Part shown: positions 17,201-25,158 of the stretch, one piece after another | How the letters are laid out: every line of letters begins with the position of its first letter | Numbering within the stretch: the stretch's first letter is position 1 | NCBI GenBank assembly: GCA_029561355.1 | Contig: JAKQJD010000645.1 | Coordinates: 1 to 64,000 of the forward strand | Length of the DNA stretch: 64,000 bases | Direction: 5' to 3' | Source of the DNA: Bacteroidota bacterium | GTDB taxonomy: Bacteria; Bacteroidota; Bacteroidia; Chitinophagales; Saprospiraceae | The notes under the pieces: generated by a model | Told to the model about the DNA's origin: nothing | What the model saw: only the letters and a program-made list of their open reading frames with translations | Database searches by the model: none | Made by a program: the position numbers and the translations under genes

Positions 17201-17259
17201 GTGCATTAAATTCCGATGAGGTCTTGTTGGTGATAAATCAAATTAGGGAAAACTTGTGA
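14221..17259 (+). CDS. RecD-like SF1 DNA helicase with C-terminal nuclease-like domain (downstream fragment)
   Basis: A 1012-residue ORF in the same frame as the upstream fragment. Helicase motifs are complete: Walker A LHGKAGTGKTT (about base 15500), Walker B VVIDECSML, motif III GDPFQLPPIGAG, and the C-terminal UvrD_C_2 motifs AITIHKSQGSDF and LLYTALTRSKTQL. The last 120 residues (SKSELVIANMLVEHKIEFHY, then LPDFTFID and IIWEHLG) look like a PD-(D/E)XK-related nuclease fold with a divergent final motif. Proteins of this build unwind DNA using ATP. The ATG at 14221 is internal to the ancestral gene, so a product starting there would lack the N-terminal domain. It lies between the permease and adaptor genes of an RND system, an unusual place. 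Confidence 0.82.
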   Translation: MWDRLISHSIRPEGIEGFLLPYSEYLLKSGNKQEDEKRARWLEEIKMTLFDVGEQDTNVGEFSYGSEWVKNSTALAILLKLRQVVERIQKHGLVGGKWEQRLLWLDNQIGNVKDNMGAFPSFGQATTALGFKFGNILAQEMYDNGWCMPKGNPWRSFEEILHGAHHAHLSWNIRKELPQIKDMWEYSDVSSQKWLEMLSRFELSQKQIARWYDKDKRAVRGWRMSNQSLLENPYLISELDEGDKDNGPIVPEVIDLGLIEDKAIQGDYSPPALARIDSTLDKRRIRAYLIKSLRLAAGEGDTLLSYAEARERLENLKTNHSCAVPDGYIQANSEYLAERLNLIETEEARGVQLKLYAEIESFLRKIFGARAGRPLPVLTENWRDLISQTLFENQIRYDGNNPLHAQAMDDQTSALETIVSRKLTVLHGKAGTGKTTVMGALFRSSQLRAKGILLLAPTGKARIRLKTMAQSSSAFTIAQFLAKQKQFNWETMRPLLTGNGNYAQEKTVVIDECSMLTLEDFFAVFKILDMAHVERIILVGDPFQLPPIGAGRPFADLCAHLQNCRDSKEEEKKQLGQALAELSAVVRQTVKLNGTQPSDTLTLASWFSGKKPEKNADEIFEKIALGQNLNDLRVECWADPTELEQKIKKVLLFELGIENEEAFNRVVLGYEGGKFPTSRPESAENFQILTPVKNPVWGSHALNRLIQQTFRKTEFSKYEKPFGDQRIWLHDKVIQLVNQKRDGYKNQQSVPNLELSNGQIGVMVSTAKGFANICFTGYADTIFGYNGKDFNEEGPAIELAYAITIHKSQGSDFKTVMLVLPKNAGKLISRELLYTALTRSKTQLIILAEGNDAQWLYQFTKPAFSETARRNTQLFTLSLREKRDFLSYSDRLIHKVRDREIFVRSKSELVIANMLVEHKIEFHYERLFESVGGGYRLPDFTFIDAAGDLIIWEHLGLLHQPAYRQDWERKLTFYQSNGFNLGQNLFTTADSPTGALNSDEVLLVINQIRENL

Positions 17260-17394
17260 AAATCCGCCATGCTGGTGCAATTCACCTTGCATAGAGAGCA
17301 TTTAAAATTGGATTTTAGTATTTTACAACCGGCAAATTTAAAGAACGGATCAATGAAATTAACCAGCAAAACATTGCTGAAAAATAAAGAAACA

Positions 17395-18684
17395 ATGAAA
17401 AAGCAAATTTCAATATCACTCATCGTCCTGCTGGCAGCGCTTTCCCTTTTTACTTCCTGCAAGCAGACACCACCGGCTGAAGAGGCTCAAGCAACGGCAC
17501 AACACGCGCACAAAGACACCATTGAAGAAGTTGTGGACGATCTGGTTATCACTTCCCGACAATTTAAGGCTGCCGGAATTGAGTTGGGAAAGGTTGGTAA
17601 TACCGGCCTCACCGGAAGTATCAAAGTATCCGGGAGACTCGAAGTGCCGCCGCAAAACCGGGCGGCTATATCTGTTTACGTAGGCGGCATCATTAAATCC
17701 ATCCGGGTATCGGCAGGCAGTTATGTGACGAAAGGACAAACGGTGATGACTTTGGAGCATCCTGATTTTCTGAAACTTCAGGAAGAGTACACCAGCGCAA
17801 AAAGCAACCTGATCTTTCTGGAACAAGACTACCAGCGCAAGAAGGAATTGCTGGCTGAAAATGCGACTTCGCAAAAGAGTTTTCAGGAAGCCGAATCAAA
17901 GTACAATATTGAAAAGGGGCGGCTCACATCCATTACCAGTCAATTGTCCATCCTCGGCATTTCAGTTGCTGAACTGAATAAGGGGAACATCACGAATGTA
18001 ATTTCCTTACGGTCGCCCATCAGCGGCTACATCACGCAAGTTCAGGGCAGCATTGGTGCTTATGCAGAACCGAACAGGATGCTTTTTGAAGTAGTGGACA
18101 ATTTCAATATCCTGGTGCGGCTCGATGTGTACGAACGTGATTTCTACCAGATCAAGAAAGGACAGAAAATCAGCATCGTGCTGCCTAATCAGGATAACGC
18201 TGAAGTAGAAGGACGCGTAACTATTTTGGGTAAAGCGATGGACAACACGACGAAATCCATTGCTGTGTACGCGGAAATACGCAACAACAAACGGCAGGAT
18301 CTGATACCGGGCATTTTTGTCAATGCTTTCATCTATGTGGATGGTCATGCGGCAACGGTCGTACCTGCTGAAACAGTCATTCGTTCCGGCGAAAAGCAAT
18401 ACGTTTTTATTGTCAACGAAGAACTGTGCAGCAAACCGAATGTACCAGGAAAAGACCCTCATTCGGTAAAAGATGCCAATGGCAATGTGATACCCCTGGC
18501 GTATAGAATGATAGAAGTGAAGACAGGTACGGAAAGTACGGGCATGGTAGAAATTAATCCGCAGGATGACATCAGACCCGCAGATCAATTAGTCGTGAAA
18601 GGCGGATATTTCCTGATGTCGGCTTTAAAAAGCGGTGAGACGGTAGGATGTTGTGCTCCGGCAGAAGAAGAAGGAAAAGACTAA
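17395..18684 (+). CDS. czcB: RND periplasmic adaptor, CusB/CzcB type (system 1)
   Basis: A 429-residue membrane-fusion lipoprotein. Its signal ends LFTSCK, with lipidated Cys near residue 22. Then come a barrel-sandwich/lipoyl-like part (YVGGIIKSIRVSAGSYVTKG), an alpha-hairpin (about 120-190), the second lipoyl half (LRSPISGYITQVQGSIGAYA) and beta-barrel domains. The extreme C-terminus, VGCCAPAEEEGKD, holds a Cys pair. The frame is open to 17269, but the ATG at 17395 gives a canonical signal peptide; an ATG at 17353 is the alternative. It couples the inner-membrane permease to an outer-membrane channel. Its natural partner is the permease at 10344, now 3.9 kb upstream beyond the helicase. Confidence 0.9.
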   Translation: MKKQISISLIVLLAALSLFTSCKQTPPAEEAQATAQHAHKDTIEEVVDDLVITSRQFKAAGIELGKVGNTGLTGSIKVSGRLEVPPQNRAAISVYVGGIIKSIRVSAGSYVTKGQTVMTLEHPDFLKLQEEYTSAKSNLIFLEQDYQRKKELLAENATSQKSFQEAESKYNIEKGRLTSITSQLSILGISVAELNKGNITNVISLRSPISGYITQVQGSIGAYAEPNRMLFEVVDNFNILVRLDVYERDFYQIKKGQKISIVLPNQDNAEVEGRVTILGKAMDNTTKSIAVYAEIRNNKRQDLIPGIFVNAFIYVDGHAATVVPAETVIRSGEKQYVFIVNEELCSKPNVPGKDPHSVKDANGNVIPLAYRMIEVKTGTESTGMVEINPQDDIRPADQLVVKGGYFLMSALKSGETVGCCAPAEEEGKD

Positions 18685-18749
18685 ACACTATTGTGTGCGG
18701 CTTATGAACTGGTCACGCACCTTGAAAAATTGTTTTGTAATTGTCCAGG

Positions 18750-18778
18750 GAGCGCAGCAGCAAGTTGTTGTCGCGCTC
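18750..18778 (+). terminator. Hairpin after adaptor gene, possible terminator
   Basis: GAGCGC (18750-18755) pairs with GCGCTC (18773-18778), and the inner bases mostly pair as well (CAGCAA against TTGTTG with a wobble). No T-run follows, so termination is uncertain. It is 65 nt past the adaptor stop. Confidence 0.4.
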
Positions 18779-18800
18779 TAACGGGCAGTTCAGACCGCCT

Positions 18801-18864
18801 CGTGCCGTATTATTTTTTGCTATTCCGGCCTATCGGTAGTCCCTTTTCACTTCAACACGGCACG
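18801..18864. repeat. Inverted repeat CGTGCCGT / ACGGCACG before cassette 2
   Basis: Perfect 8-bp inverted repeats at 18801-18808 and 18857-18864 with 48 nt between them. The second arm ends exactly where sequence shared with the cassette 1 promoter begins (GAATAAACAAAAAAATTAAA). It may be a regulatory site or the edge of a duplicated or transferred unit. Confidence 0.45.
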
Positions 18865-18907
18865 AATAAACAAAAAAATTAAACCAGCGTTTTTATCGGT
18901 GTTCCCC

Positions 18908-18915
18908 TATCTTTG
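18908..18915 (+). promoter_or_regulatory. Promoter -7 element of RND cassette 2
   Basis: TATCTTTG (TAnnTTTG) ends 9 nt before the ATG at 18925, the same spacing as at 9361-9378. Upstream and downstream bases match cassette 1 closely (CAAATTATGAAA follows in the second, with one differing base before it). Confidence 0.75.
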
Positions 18916-18924
18916 GCGCAAATT

Positions 18925-19317
18925 ATGAAATTCTACCTCCATATATTGTTTCTGTTTACCCTTGGTCTTGTGGCATTGCCAACAAGCTGGGTGCAGGATT
19001 TCAGCGGTGTGGAGATAGAAATAGGGGTTAAAACCGTTTCACATCCCAGTAGCGAGCATTGTGCTCCGGTGGATGACGAATGCGTAGACACCCATCCCGG
19101 CCAGGATTGCCCCCCCGATACAGACGGTTGTGGACATTGTCACTGCCCTGGTTGTGGTGCACCGGGCGGTATGACCTATGCTGGTTTTTTCAAGAACACT
19201 TTTTCCGAATTGACAGTTGTTGACTGGTCGTATGCCGACCGTGCCGCCAATTTCTGTTACAACACGCCTTGTTCCTCGGCGCATCCGGCGGCGCTTTTCC
19301 AGCCTCCTCGGGCATGA
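18925..19317 (+). CDS. Exported Cys-rich protein heading RND cassette 2
   Basis: A 130-residue paralogue of the protein at 9378: signal peptide MKFYLHILFLFTLGLVALPT, acidic/Cys linker, then CPPDTDGCGHCHCPGCG and the tail WSYADRAANFCYNTP and LFQPPRA. The core cluster is nearly identical to the first copy while the linker differs, as expected if the Cys/His cluster and the tail are under selection. The ATG at 18925 is chosen over the in-frame TTG at 18913, which lies inside the promoter. It is followed 14 nt later by the second copy of the tandem hairpin, then the fused permease gene. A metal-binding envelope role is inferred. Confidence 0.82.
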   Translation: MKFYLHILFLFTLGLVALPTSWVQDFSGVEIEIGVKTVSHPSSEHCAPVDDECVDTHPGQDCPPDTDGCGHCHCPGCGAPGGMTYAGFFKNTFSELTVVDWSYADRAANFCYNTPCSSAHPAALFQPPRA

Positions 19318-19331
19318 ATTAGTCCTTTCGT

Positions 19332-19378
19332 TTTTTGATTTTTCAAAAACGTACACTGTAAGTCAAGCACTTACGGTG
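19332..19378 (+). promoter_or_regulatory. Tandem hairpin module, copy 2
   Basis: Hairpin A (19332-19349) has TTTTTGA, a TTTT loop and TCAAAAA. Hairpin B (19354-19378) has CACTGTAAGT, loop CAAGC and ACTTACGGTG. Compared with copy 1, stem B changes C-G to U-A at pair 6 and G-U to A-U at pair 2 while the loop is unchanged. Stem A loses base pairs symmetrically. Both copies are 47 nt long and start 14 nt after the upstream stop codon. Confidence 0.65.
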
Positions 19379-19417
19379 CATCTCTCATTTGGATTAATTC
19401 AACATTTTGTAACAGGC

Positions 19418-22400
19418 ATGATCAATCGAATCATTCACTTTTCTATTCACAACAAGTTTGTGGTGGGCATCGCTACGCTTGCACTCATCGCGGCAGGCGT
19501 GTGGTCGTTCACTAAACTCCCGATAGATGCAGTTCCCGATATTACAAACAACCAGGTACAGATTATCACCCTTTCGCCCACCTTGGCGACATCGGAAGTA
19601 GAGCAATACATCAGCGCACCGATTGAAATAGCCGTCAAAACTATTCCCGACCTGACCGAACTCCGTTCCATCAGCCGTTTTGGTTTGAGTGTTGTGACGG
19701 TTGTTTTCAATGAGGACAAAGACATCTGGCTTGCTCGCCAGCAAATCACTGAAAAACTCAAAGAGGTAGAAGAAGACCTGCCCGCCGGAGTTGGCACCCC
19801 GGAACTCGCACCCGTTTCCACGGGACTGGGCGAGGTGTATCAATATGTAGTGGAACCGAAACCGGGTTATGAAAGCCGATACAATTCAATGGACTTGCGC
19901 ACGATACAGGACTGGATCGTAAAACGTCAATTAGCCGGTATACCCGGTGTAGCGGAAGTGAACAGTTTCGGTGGTCTGATGAAGCAGTACGAGGTAGCTG
20001 TAGATCCCCAGAGACTCAACGCTGCCGGATTGACCATCGGCGACGTATTCGAGGCATTGGAAAACAGTAACCAAAACACAGGCGGTGCTTACATTGAGCG
20101 CAACAGCCAATTCTACTTTATACGTGGTGAGGGTGTAGCACTTTCTTTAGATGATCTGAGTCGTATTGTAGTCACCCGCATGGGTGGGGGTGGTGCCCCG
20201 CTCACTGTCGGCGACGTAGCTGAGGTGCGGTATGGCAGTGCTACTCGGTACGGTGCGGTTACTGAAAACGGAAAGGGGGAAGTAGTTACCGGCATCGTCA
20301 TGATGCTCAAAGGAGCCAATTCTTCTGCCGTAGTCAGCAGTGTTAAGGAACGGTTGGGGCAGGTGCAAAAGTCGCTGCCCGAAGGGGTGCAGGTGCGCGC
20401 ATTCCTTGACCGGGCTGCACTGGTAGAACGGACCATCGATACCGTAAAACGCAATCTGATCGAAGGCGCACTCATTGTCATATTTATCCTGGTGCTGCTG
20501 GTCGGGAATTTCCGCGCTGGATTGATTATCGCTTCGGTAATTCCGCTGGCTATGTTATTCGCTTTATGGATGATGCATTTATTCGGTGTATCAGCCAATC
20601 TCATGTCGCTCGGTGCTATCGACTTCGGCCTTATTGTAGATGGTGCGGTGATCATTGTGGAGGCGACCTTACATTACTTCCATACCCACCACAAACCTCC
20701 GGCGGGAAGCGGTTTTGTGCGGCTCTCCCAACAGCAAATGGAGGAAGGCGTCTATAAATCGGCCAGCGGAATCATGCGTTCATCCGTGTTCGGGGTAATC
20801 ATTATCCTGATTGTCTATTTGCCGCTACTGGCATTGGTAGGCATCGAGGGCAAGATGTTCCGGCCTATGGCACAGACAGTAGCGTTCGCATTAATTGGCG
20901 CATTGTTACTTTCCCTCACGTATGTGCCGATGGTAAGCGCATTGTTTTTAAGCAAAAAAATCAGCGACCACCTCACGTTTGCCGACCGGATCATCGCCGC
21001 TTGCCAGCGGGTTTATTCACCCATACTCGAAAGCGCATTACGCATTCCGAAAATAGTACTGGGAGTTGTATTCGGCTTATTTGCCGTCGCCATGTTCTGC
21101 TTTTCCCGGTTGGGGGGCGAGTTCATTCCGCAGTTGGACGAGGGCGATCTGGCACTGGAAAGCAGTTTTCCTCAAGGAACATCCCTCAGCCAGGTAATTG
21201 ACGGCTATAAGTTGATCGAAGGCACTCTAATGAAAAGCTTCCCAGACGAAGTGGAAGGTGTAGTCACCAAAATCGGTGCGGCAGAAATCCCGACCGATCC
21301 CATGCCGATGAGTGCAGGTGATGTGACCATCCTGCTCAAAGACCGCGAAGAATGGAAAGTAACCGATGACAAAGACGAACTGGTAGAAATGATGGAAGAA
21401 AAACTCCGGGGTATACCCGGTGCGAACATAGAATTCACCCAGCCCATTGAATTGCGCTTCAACGAACTGATGACCGGCTCAAAAGGTGATGTGGCAGTGA
21501 AAATCTACGGTGAGAATCTGGATACGCTCGCCACTTTAGCTGCCGAAGCTGATCGTTTGATCAAAACCGTGTCCGGCGTGAGCAGTAAAGTAGAACAGAC
21601 ATTGGGCTTGCCGCAAATAAATGTCAAATATAACTACGCCAAACTCGCTCAATACGGCCTGCATGTGAAAGACGTGAATACAGTACTCAGTACAGCGTTT
21701 GCCGGGGCTGTGGCTGGAGTTATTTACGAGGATGGTAAACGTTTTGACCTCGCTGTACGCCTTACTCAGAATAATCGCCGGGACATCGAAGACGTACGCA
21801 ACCTGCTCATTAGTACTGACAACGTCGTACGGCAAATCCCACTCAGCGAAGTTGCCAGCATCGAATATCGAACTTCCCCTGCCCAGATTAGTCGCGACGA
21901 TGCGCAGCGCCGTATCGTCATCGGTGTGAATCTCGTTAGCGGGCGCGACGTGGAAAGTGCGGTGAGTGATATGCAGGAAAAACTCTCTAACTTAAAACTC
22001 CCGCCCGGTTATTTCATAACCTATGGGGGCCAGTTCGAAAACCTTAAAGCAGCCAAAGCCCGCTTGGGTGTCGCCGTACCGTTGGCACTGGTGCTCATCG
22101 TGGTATTATTGTATTTCGCTTTCAACTCCATGAAAGAGAGTCTTTTGATTTTTACTGCGGTGCCGCTTTCTGCCATCGGTGGCGTATTCGCGCTGATGCT
22201 GCGCGGGATGCCGTTTTCGATTTCGGCAGGTGTAGGTTTTATTGCCTTGTTTGGAGTAGCAGTGCTCAACGGTATTGTGCTCATCGCTTATTTCAACCAG
22301 TTAGAAAAGTCAGGTGTAGCCGACGTATACGAGCGCATCCGGAGAGGGACAAAAGTGCGGTTGCGTCCGGTGCTGATGACAGCAGCGGTGGCTTCACTCG

Positions 22401-23773
22401 GTTTTTTACCGATGGCCATGTCGGATGGTGCAGGTGCGGAAGTGCAACGACCCCTGGCTACGGTTGTCATAGGCGGTTTGCTGACGGCTACCTTGCTCAC
22501 ACTCATTGTATTGCCTGTGTTGTACAGTTTATTTTTTAAAAAGATGAAAGGAGGAAAAATGAATGCTCAAACGTCTGTCGTCTCGGTACTACTGGTAGGA
22601 GCCTTTCTTGCTTTTAGTAATAATACGCAAGCTCAAACTGCCCTCACTGAGCAGCAGGCTATTGTGATGGTGGAAAAAAATCACCCCAGTATGCGTGCCG
22701 CTTCGCTTCGGATGGCTCAGCAGCAAACTCTGACGGGGGCAGCCAAAATTTGGGAACCGGCGCAAATTTTTAACAACATTGCCGCCGACCCGGAACTGGG
22801 GATGTTTGGCACGACGAGTCTCGGCATTAGCCAGACTTTCCCATCAGGCAAAGCCACTCGCGCCAACCGGCAGTTCAACGCCCAGAATATCACAAGAAGC
22901 CAAACTGAATTGCAGTTGACACGTCAGGAACTGGTGCGGGAAGTACGAAAGACCTACCAACATCTGGGCTACTTACAGGGTAGAATCGTGCTCCTGGCTC
23001 GCCTCGACAGTGTATATCAAAACTTCAATGCCGTAGCTGATGTACGCTACCGTACCGGGGATGCTTCACAAGCCGAAAAACTGGCAGTGCAGGACAGGGC
23101 AGCGCAAATCCGGCTTCAGATCGAATCTGCACGGAGTGAAATTGCATCCGATCAGTTTGCGCTCGGCCAGTTATTAGGAATAGGGCAACCTATACAGGCT
23201 GTTGTGGCTCCGCTGACGGCAACCGGGTTTTCGCTGGCGGATTCGGCACGTGTTAATTCTTCCGCTTATGCCGCTTATGCACGGAGCGCCATCGACGTGG
23301 CCAAAGCACAACAAGCAGTACAGCAGGCTACACTGGCTCCTACTTTTTCGGCGAGTTTGTTCGGTCAATACCTCGGTAATGGAGCAGTTTATCCCGGCTG
23401 GCAGTTGGGATTAAATATCCCGCTGTTTAAAAAAGCGCAGCAAAAACAGGTACAAGCGGCTGCCGTCGGCGTACAAGTCGCTCAGTCAGAATATCAAAAC
23501 GCTGTACTCATGCGGCAAACCCAGCTAACGGCATCTGTTTTTGAGTTTCAAAAATTCGAGTCGTTCACGGGTTATTATGAGCGGCAGGGTCGTGTAGTGG
23601 CTAATGAATTGCTTCGCAGCGGTTCGCTCAATTACCAGCAAGGTGAAATCAGTTATGTCGAGTATGTTCAGAACCTCGATCAGGCGCTGCAAATCGAATC
23701 GCAATACCTGGAAAACCTGTTGCAACGCAATATGGCTGCTATCGAAATCCAGTACCTGACAAACCAAAACTGA
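19418..23773 (+). CDS. czcA: CzcA-type RND permease fused to TolC-like outer-membrane factor (system 2)
   Basis: A 1451-residue fusion. Residues 1 to about 1045 are a CusA/CzcA-family metal RND permease (PIDAVPDITNNQVQI; TM4 motif AIDFGLIVDGAVIIVE). From Met1048 (base 22559) an outer-membrane factor of the TolC/CzcC type follows, beginning with its own signal peptide-like segment (SVVSVLLVGAFLAFSNNTQA) and then TEQQAIVMVEKNHPSMRAA. A GGAGG (22550-22554) precedes that internal Met codon, so the channel might also be made separately. The frame opens at 19217, but the ATG at 19418 matches the first permease (MIDQIIKF against MINRIIHF). Permease-channel fusions are known in Bacteroidota. The adaptor gene follows 79 nt later. 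Confidence 0.93.
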   Translation: MINRIIHFSIHNKFVVGIATLALIAAGVWSFTKLPIDAVPDITNNQVQIITLSPTLATSEVEQYISAPIEIAVKTIPDLTELRSISRFGLSVVTVVFNEDKDIWLARQQITEKLKEVEEDLPAGVGTPELAPVSTGLGEVYQYVVEPKPGYESRYNSMDLRTIQDWIVKRQLAGIPGVAEVNSFGGLMKQYEVAVDPQRLNAAGLTIGDVFEALENSNQNTGGAYIERNSQFYFIRGEGVALSLDDLSRIVVTRMGGGGAPLTVGDVAEVRYGSATRYGAVTENGKGEVVTGIVMMLKGANSSAVVSSVKERLGQVQKSLPEGVQVRAFLDRAALVERTIDTVKRNLIEGALIVIFILVLLVGNFRAGLIIASVIPLAMLFALWMMHLFGVSANLMSLGAIDFGLIVDGAVIIVEATLHYFHTHHKPPAGSGFVRLSQQQMEEGVYKSASGIMRSSVFGVIIILIVYLPLLALVGIEGKMFRPMAQTVAFALIGALLLSLTYVPMVSALFLSKKISDHLTFADRIIAACQRVYSPILESALRIPKIVLGVVFGLFAVAMFCFSRLGGEFIPQLDEGDLALESSFPQGTSLSQVIDGYKLIEGTLMKSFPDEVEGVVTKIGAAEIPTDPMPMSAGDVTILLKDREEWKVTDDKDELVEMMEEKLRGIPGANIEFTQPIELRFNELMTGSKGDVAVKIYGENLDTLATLAAEADRLIKTVSGVSSKVEQTLGLPQINVKYNYAKLAQYGLHVKDVNTVLSTAFAGAVAGVIYEDGKRFDLAVRLTQNNRRDIEDVRNLLISTDNVVRQIPLSEVASIEYRTSPAQISRDDAQRRIVIGVNLVSGRDVESAVSDMQEKLSNLKLPPGYFITYGGQFENLKAAKARLGVAVPLALVLIVVLLYFAFNSMKESLLIFTAVPLSAIGGVFALMLRGMPFSISAGVGFIALFGVAVLNGIVLIAYFNQLEKSGVADVYERIRRGTKVRLRPVLMTAAVASLGFLPMAMSDGAGAEVQRPLATVVIGGLLTATLLTLIVLPVLYSLFFKKMKGGKMNAQTSVVSVLLVGAFLAFSNNTQAQTALTEQQAIVMVEKNHPSMRAASLRMAQQQTLTGAAKIWEPAQIFNNIAADPELGMFGTTSLGISQTFPSGKATRANRQFNAQNITRSQTELQLTRQELVREVRKTYQHLGYLQGRIVLLARLDSVYQNFNAVADVRYRTGDASQAEKLAVQDRAAQIRLQIESARSEIASDQFALGQLLGIGQPIQAVVAPLTATGFSLADSARVNSSAYAAYARSAIDVAKAQQAVQQATLAPTFSASLFGQYLGNGAVYPGWQLGLNIPLFKKAQQKQVQAAAVGVQVAQSEYQNAVLMRQTQLTASVFEFQKFESFTGYYERQGRVVANELLRSGSLNYQQGEISYVEYVQNLDQALQIESQYLENLLQRNMAAIEIQYLTNQN

Positions 23774-23852
23774 TAAACCGAAGCGTTAGAAACCGTATCT
23801 GCCAACGACGAAGACGTTTAAAATTATTGCCAACTCATTCAATTTCAAGCAC

Positions 23853-25094
23853 ATGAAAAATAGCAAGCATCTTTTTTACCTAATCCTATTATCTGCCGCC
23901 ACCCTTGGCTGGACGGCTTGCGGCGGTGAACACAAACCCGGCGACGGACATGACCACGCTACGGAAACACCGGCCACCGGAGAACACGCGGAGGAAGGCG
24001 AACATGAAGAACACGCTGAAGGCTCTCTTGAACTCACCGCCGAGCAGATAAAAAACGTAGGGGTTGAATTGGGGACTTTTACCAACCAGAATCTGAGCGA
24101 TGTAGTAAAAGTAAATGGCGAATTGGACGTGCACAGCCAGCATATCGCCACGGTAAGTGCTTTTACAGATGGCATTGTCACACAGATGCGTGTCGATTTG
24201 AATGCCCATGTCAACAAAGGGGCAGTAGTGGCCGTATTGCGCAAGCCCGACTTGATTGACCTGCAACAGCAGTATCTGGAAGGTAAAAACCAACTCGTAT
24301 TCGCAGAGCAGGAATTTCAGCGCTATAAGGATTTGAGGGATGCCAATGCGACGGCTACCAAGAATTTCCAGCGGGCAGAGTCGGAACTGCGCTCTTTACA
24401 GACCAACCTGAAAACTTCGGAGGCTAAGCTGCGGCAAATGCAGATCGATCCGACCACTCTAACAGCGGATAATCTGAAAACATCTATCGTTCTGACCGCG
24501 CCGATTTCCGGTACCGTTACGCGCCTGAATGCCAACATAGGCACCGCGCTTACTGTCGGTACTTCAGTGGCCGACATCGTGGATTTTTCAAAAATCCACA
24601 CTGATTTTTTTGTTTTTGAAAAGGACGTACAGAAGGTGAAAATCGGGCAAAAAATATCGTTCAACTTTCCTTCCAATCCCCAACAGGTTTATCGCGCCAC
24701 AGTGAAAGGTATGGACAAGGCATTAGACCCGGAGAAAAAAGCGCTGCGTATCCATGCCGATATTGAGCGTGCTGGTGTCGTGCCGGTTGGCGGTTTTACC
24801 GATGGCACCTATGTGGAGGGCCGCATCGAAATCAGCGGTATGGGTGTGGAAGCATTGCCTAAAGAAGCGGTGGTAAAAGACGGCACGCAGGATGTTATTC
24901 TTGTAGTGGAAGAAAAAGAAGCAAGCGGCAACATCCGTTTCAAAAAAGTACCGGTAACAGTAGGGGCCATGAACGATGCTTTCGTGGAAGTAAAGCCGCT
25001 GGAAGTCCTACCCGGCGGAACTCAAATCGTACTGAAAGGAGCATTTTATGTGGCTGCTCAAGGGAAGGTAGGAGAGGACGGGCACGGGCACTGA
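23853..25094 (+). CDS. czcB: RND periplasmic adaptor, CusB/CzcB type (system 2)
   Basis: A 413-residue lipoprotein adaptor. It has a signal with lipobox GWTACG and then a His/Glu/Asp-rich linker (GDGHDHATETPATGEHAEE and on to EHAEG, about residues 28-57) likely to bind metal. The usual order follows: lipoyl half (SAFTDGIVTQMRVDLNAHVN), alpha-hairpin (about 130-195), second half (LTAPISGTVTRLNANIG) and beta-barrel. It ends in GEDGHGH, a second small His cluster. It pairs with the permease-channel fusion just upstream, so cassette 2 encodes a complete tripartite pump. His-rich N-termini in this family are associated with Zn/Co/Cd or Cu handling; which applies here is not determined. Confidence 0.9.
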   Translation: MKNSKHLFYLILLSAATLGWTACGGEHKPGDGHDHATETPATGEHAEEGEHEEHAEGSLELTAEQIKNVGVELGTFTNQNLSDVVKVNGELDVHSQHIATVSAFTDGIVTQMRVDLNAHVNKGAVVAVLRKPDLIDLQQQYLEGKNQLVFAEQEFQRYKDLRDANATATKNFQRAESELRSLQTNLKTSEAKLRQMQIDPTTLTADNLKTSIVLTAPISGTVTRLNANIGTALTVGTSVADIVDFSKIHTDFFVFEKDVQKVKIGQKISFNFPSNPQQVYRATVKGMDKALDPEKKALRIHADIERAGVVPVGGFTDGTYVEGRIEISGMGVEALPKEAVVKDGTQDVILVVEEKEASGNIRFKKVPVTVGAMNDAFVEVKPLEVLPGGTQIVLKGAFYVAAQGKVGEDGHGH

Positions 25095-25158
25095 CATGCC
25101 ACCGGTAAAATCAACCCATTTCGATATTCATTTATTCTCACTCTTAAACTGATATAAA

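Larger units (their letters stand above)
13591..17259 (+). pseudogene. RecD-like helicase locus split by an in-frame TGA
   Basis: One continuous frame runs from ATG 13591 to 17259 except for a single TGA at 14158-14160. The 20 codons after it (14161-14220) contain no stop and lead straight into the downstream ORF, so an intact ancestor of about 1222 residues is likely (CGA to TGA would suffice). Parts in order: an N-terminal domain of unknown type (WHDNGWNGTVC), a central helicase, and a C-terminal domain that resembles a PD-(D/E)XK-type nuclease fold (LPDFTFID then IIWEHLG). It is more AT-rich than the flanking efflux genes. The likely theme is DNA repair or anti-phage defence, by architecture only. 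The stop could be a mutation, a sequencing error or read-through. Confidence 0.7.

Noticed and set aside
13487-17259. Transposon or integron carrying the helicase
   Set aside because: No transposase, integrase, terminal inverted repeats or target duplications could be found around the block.
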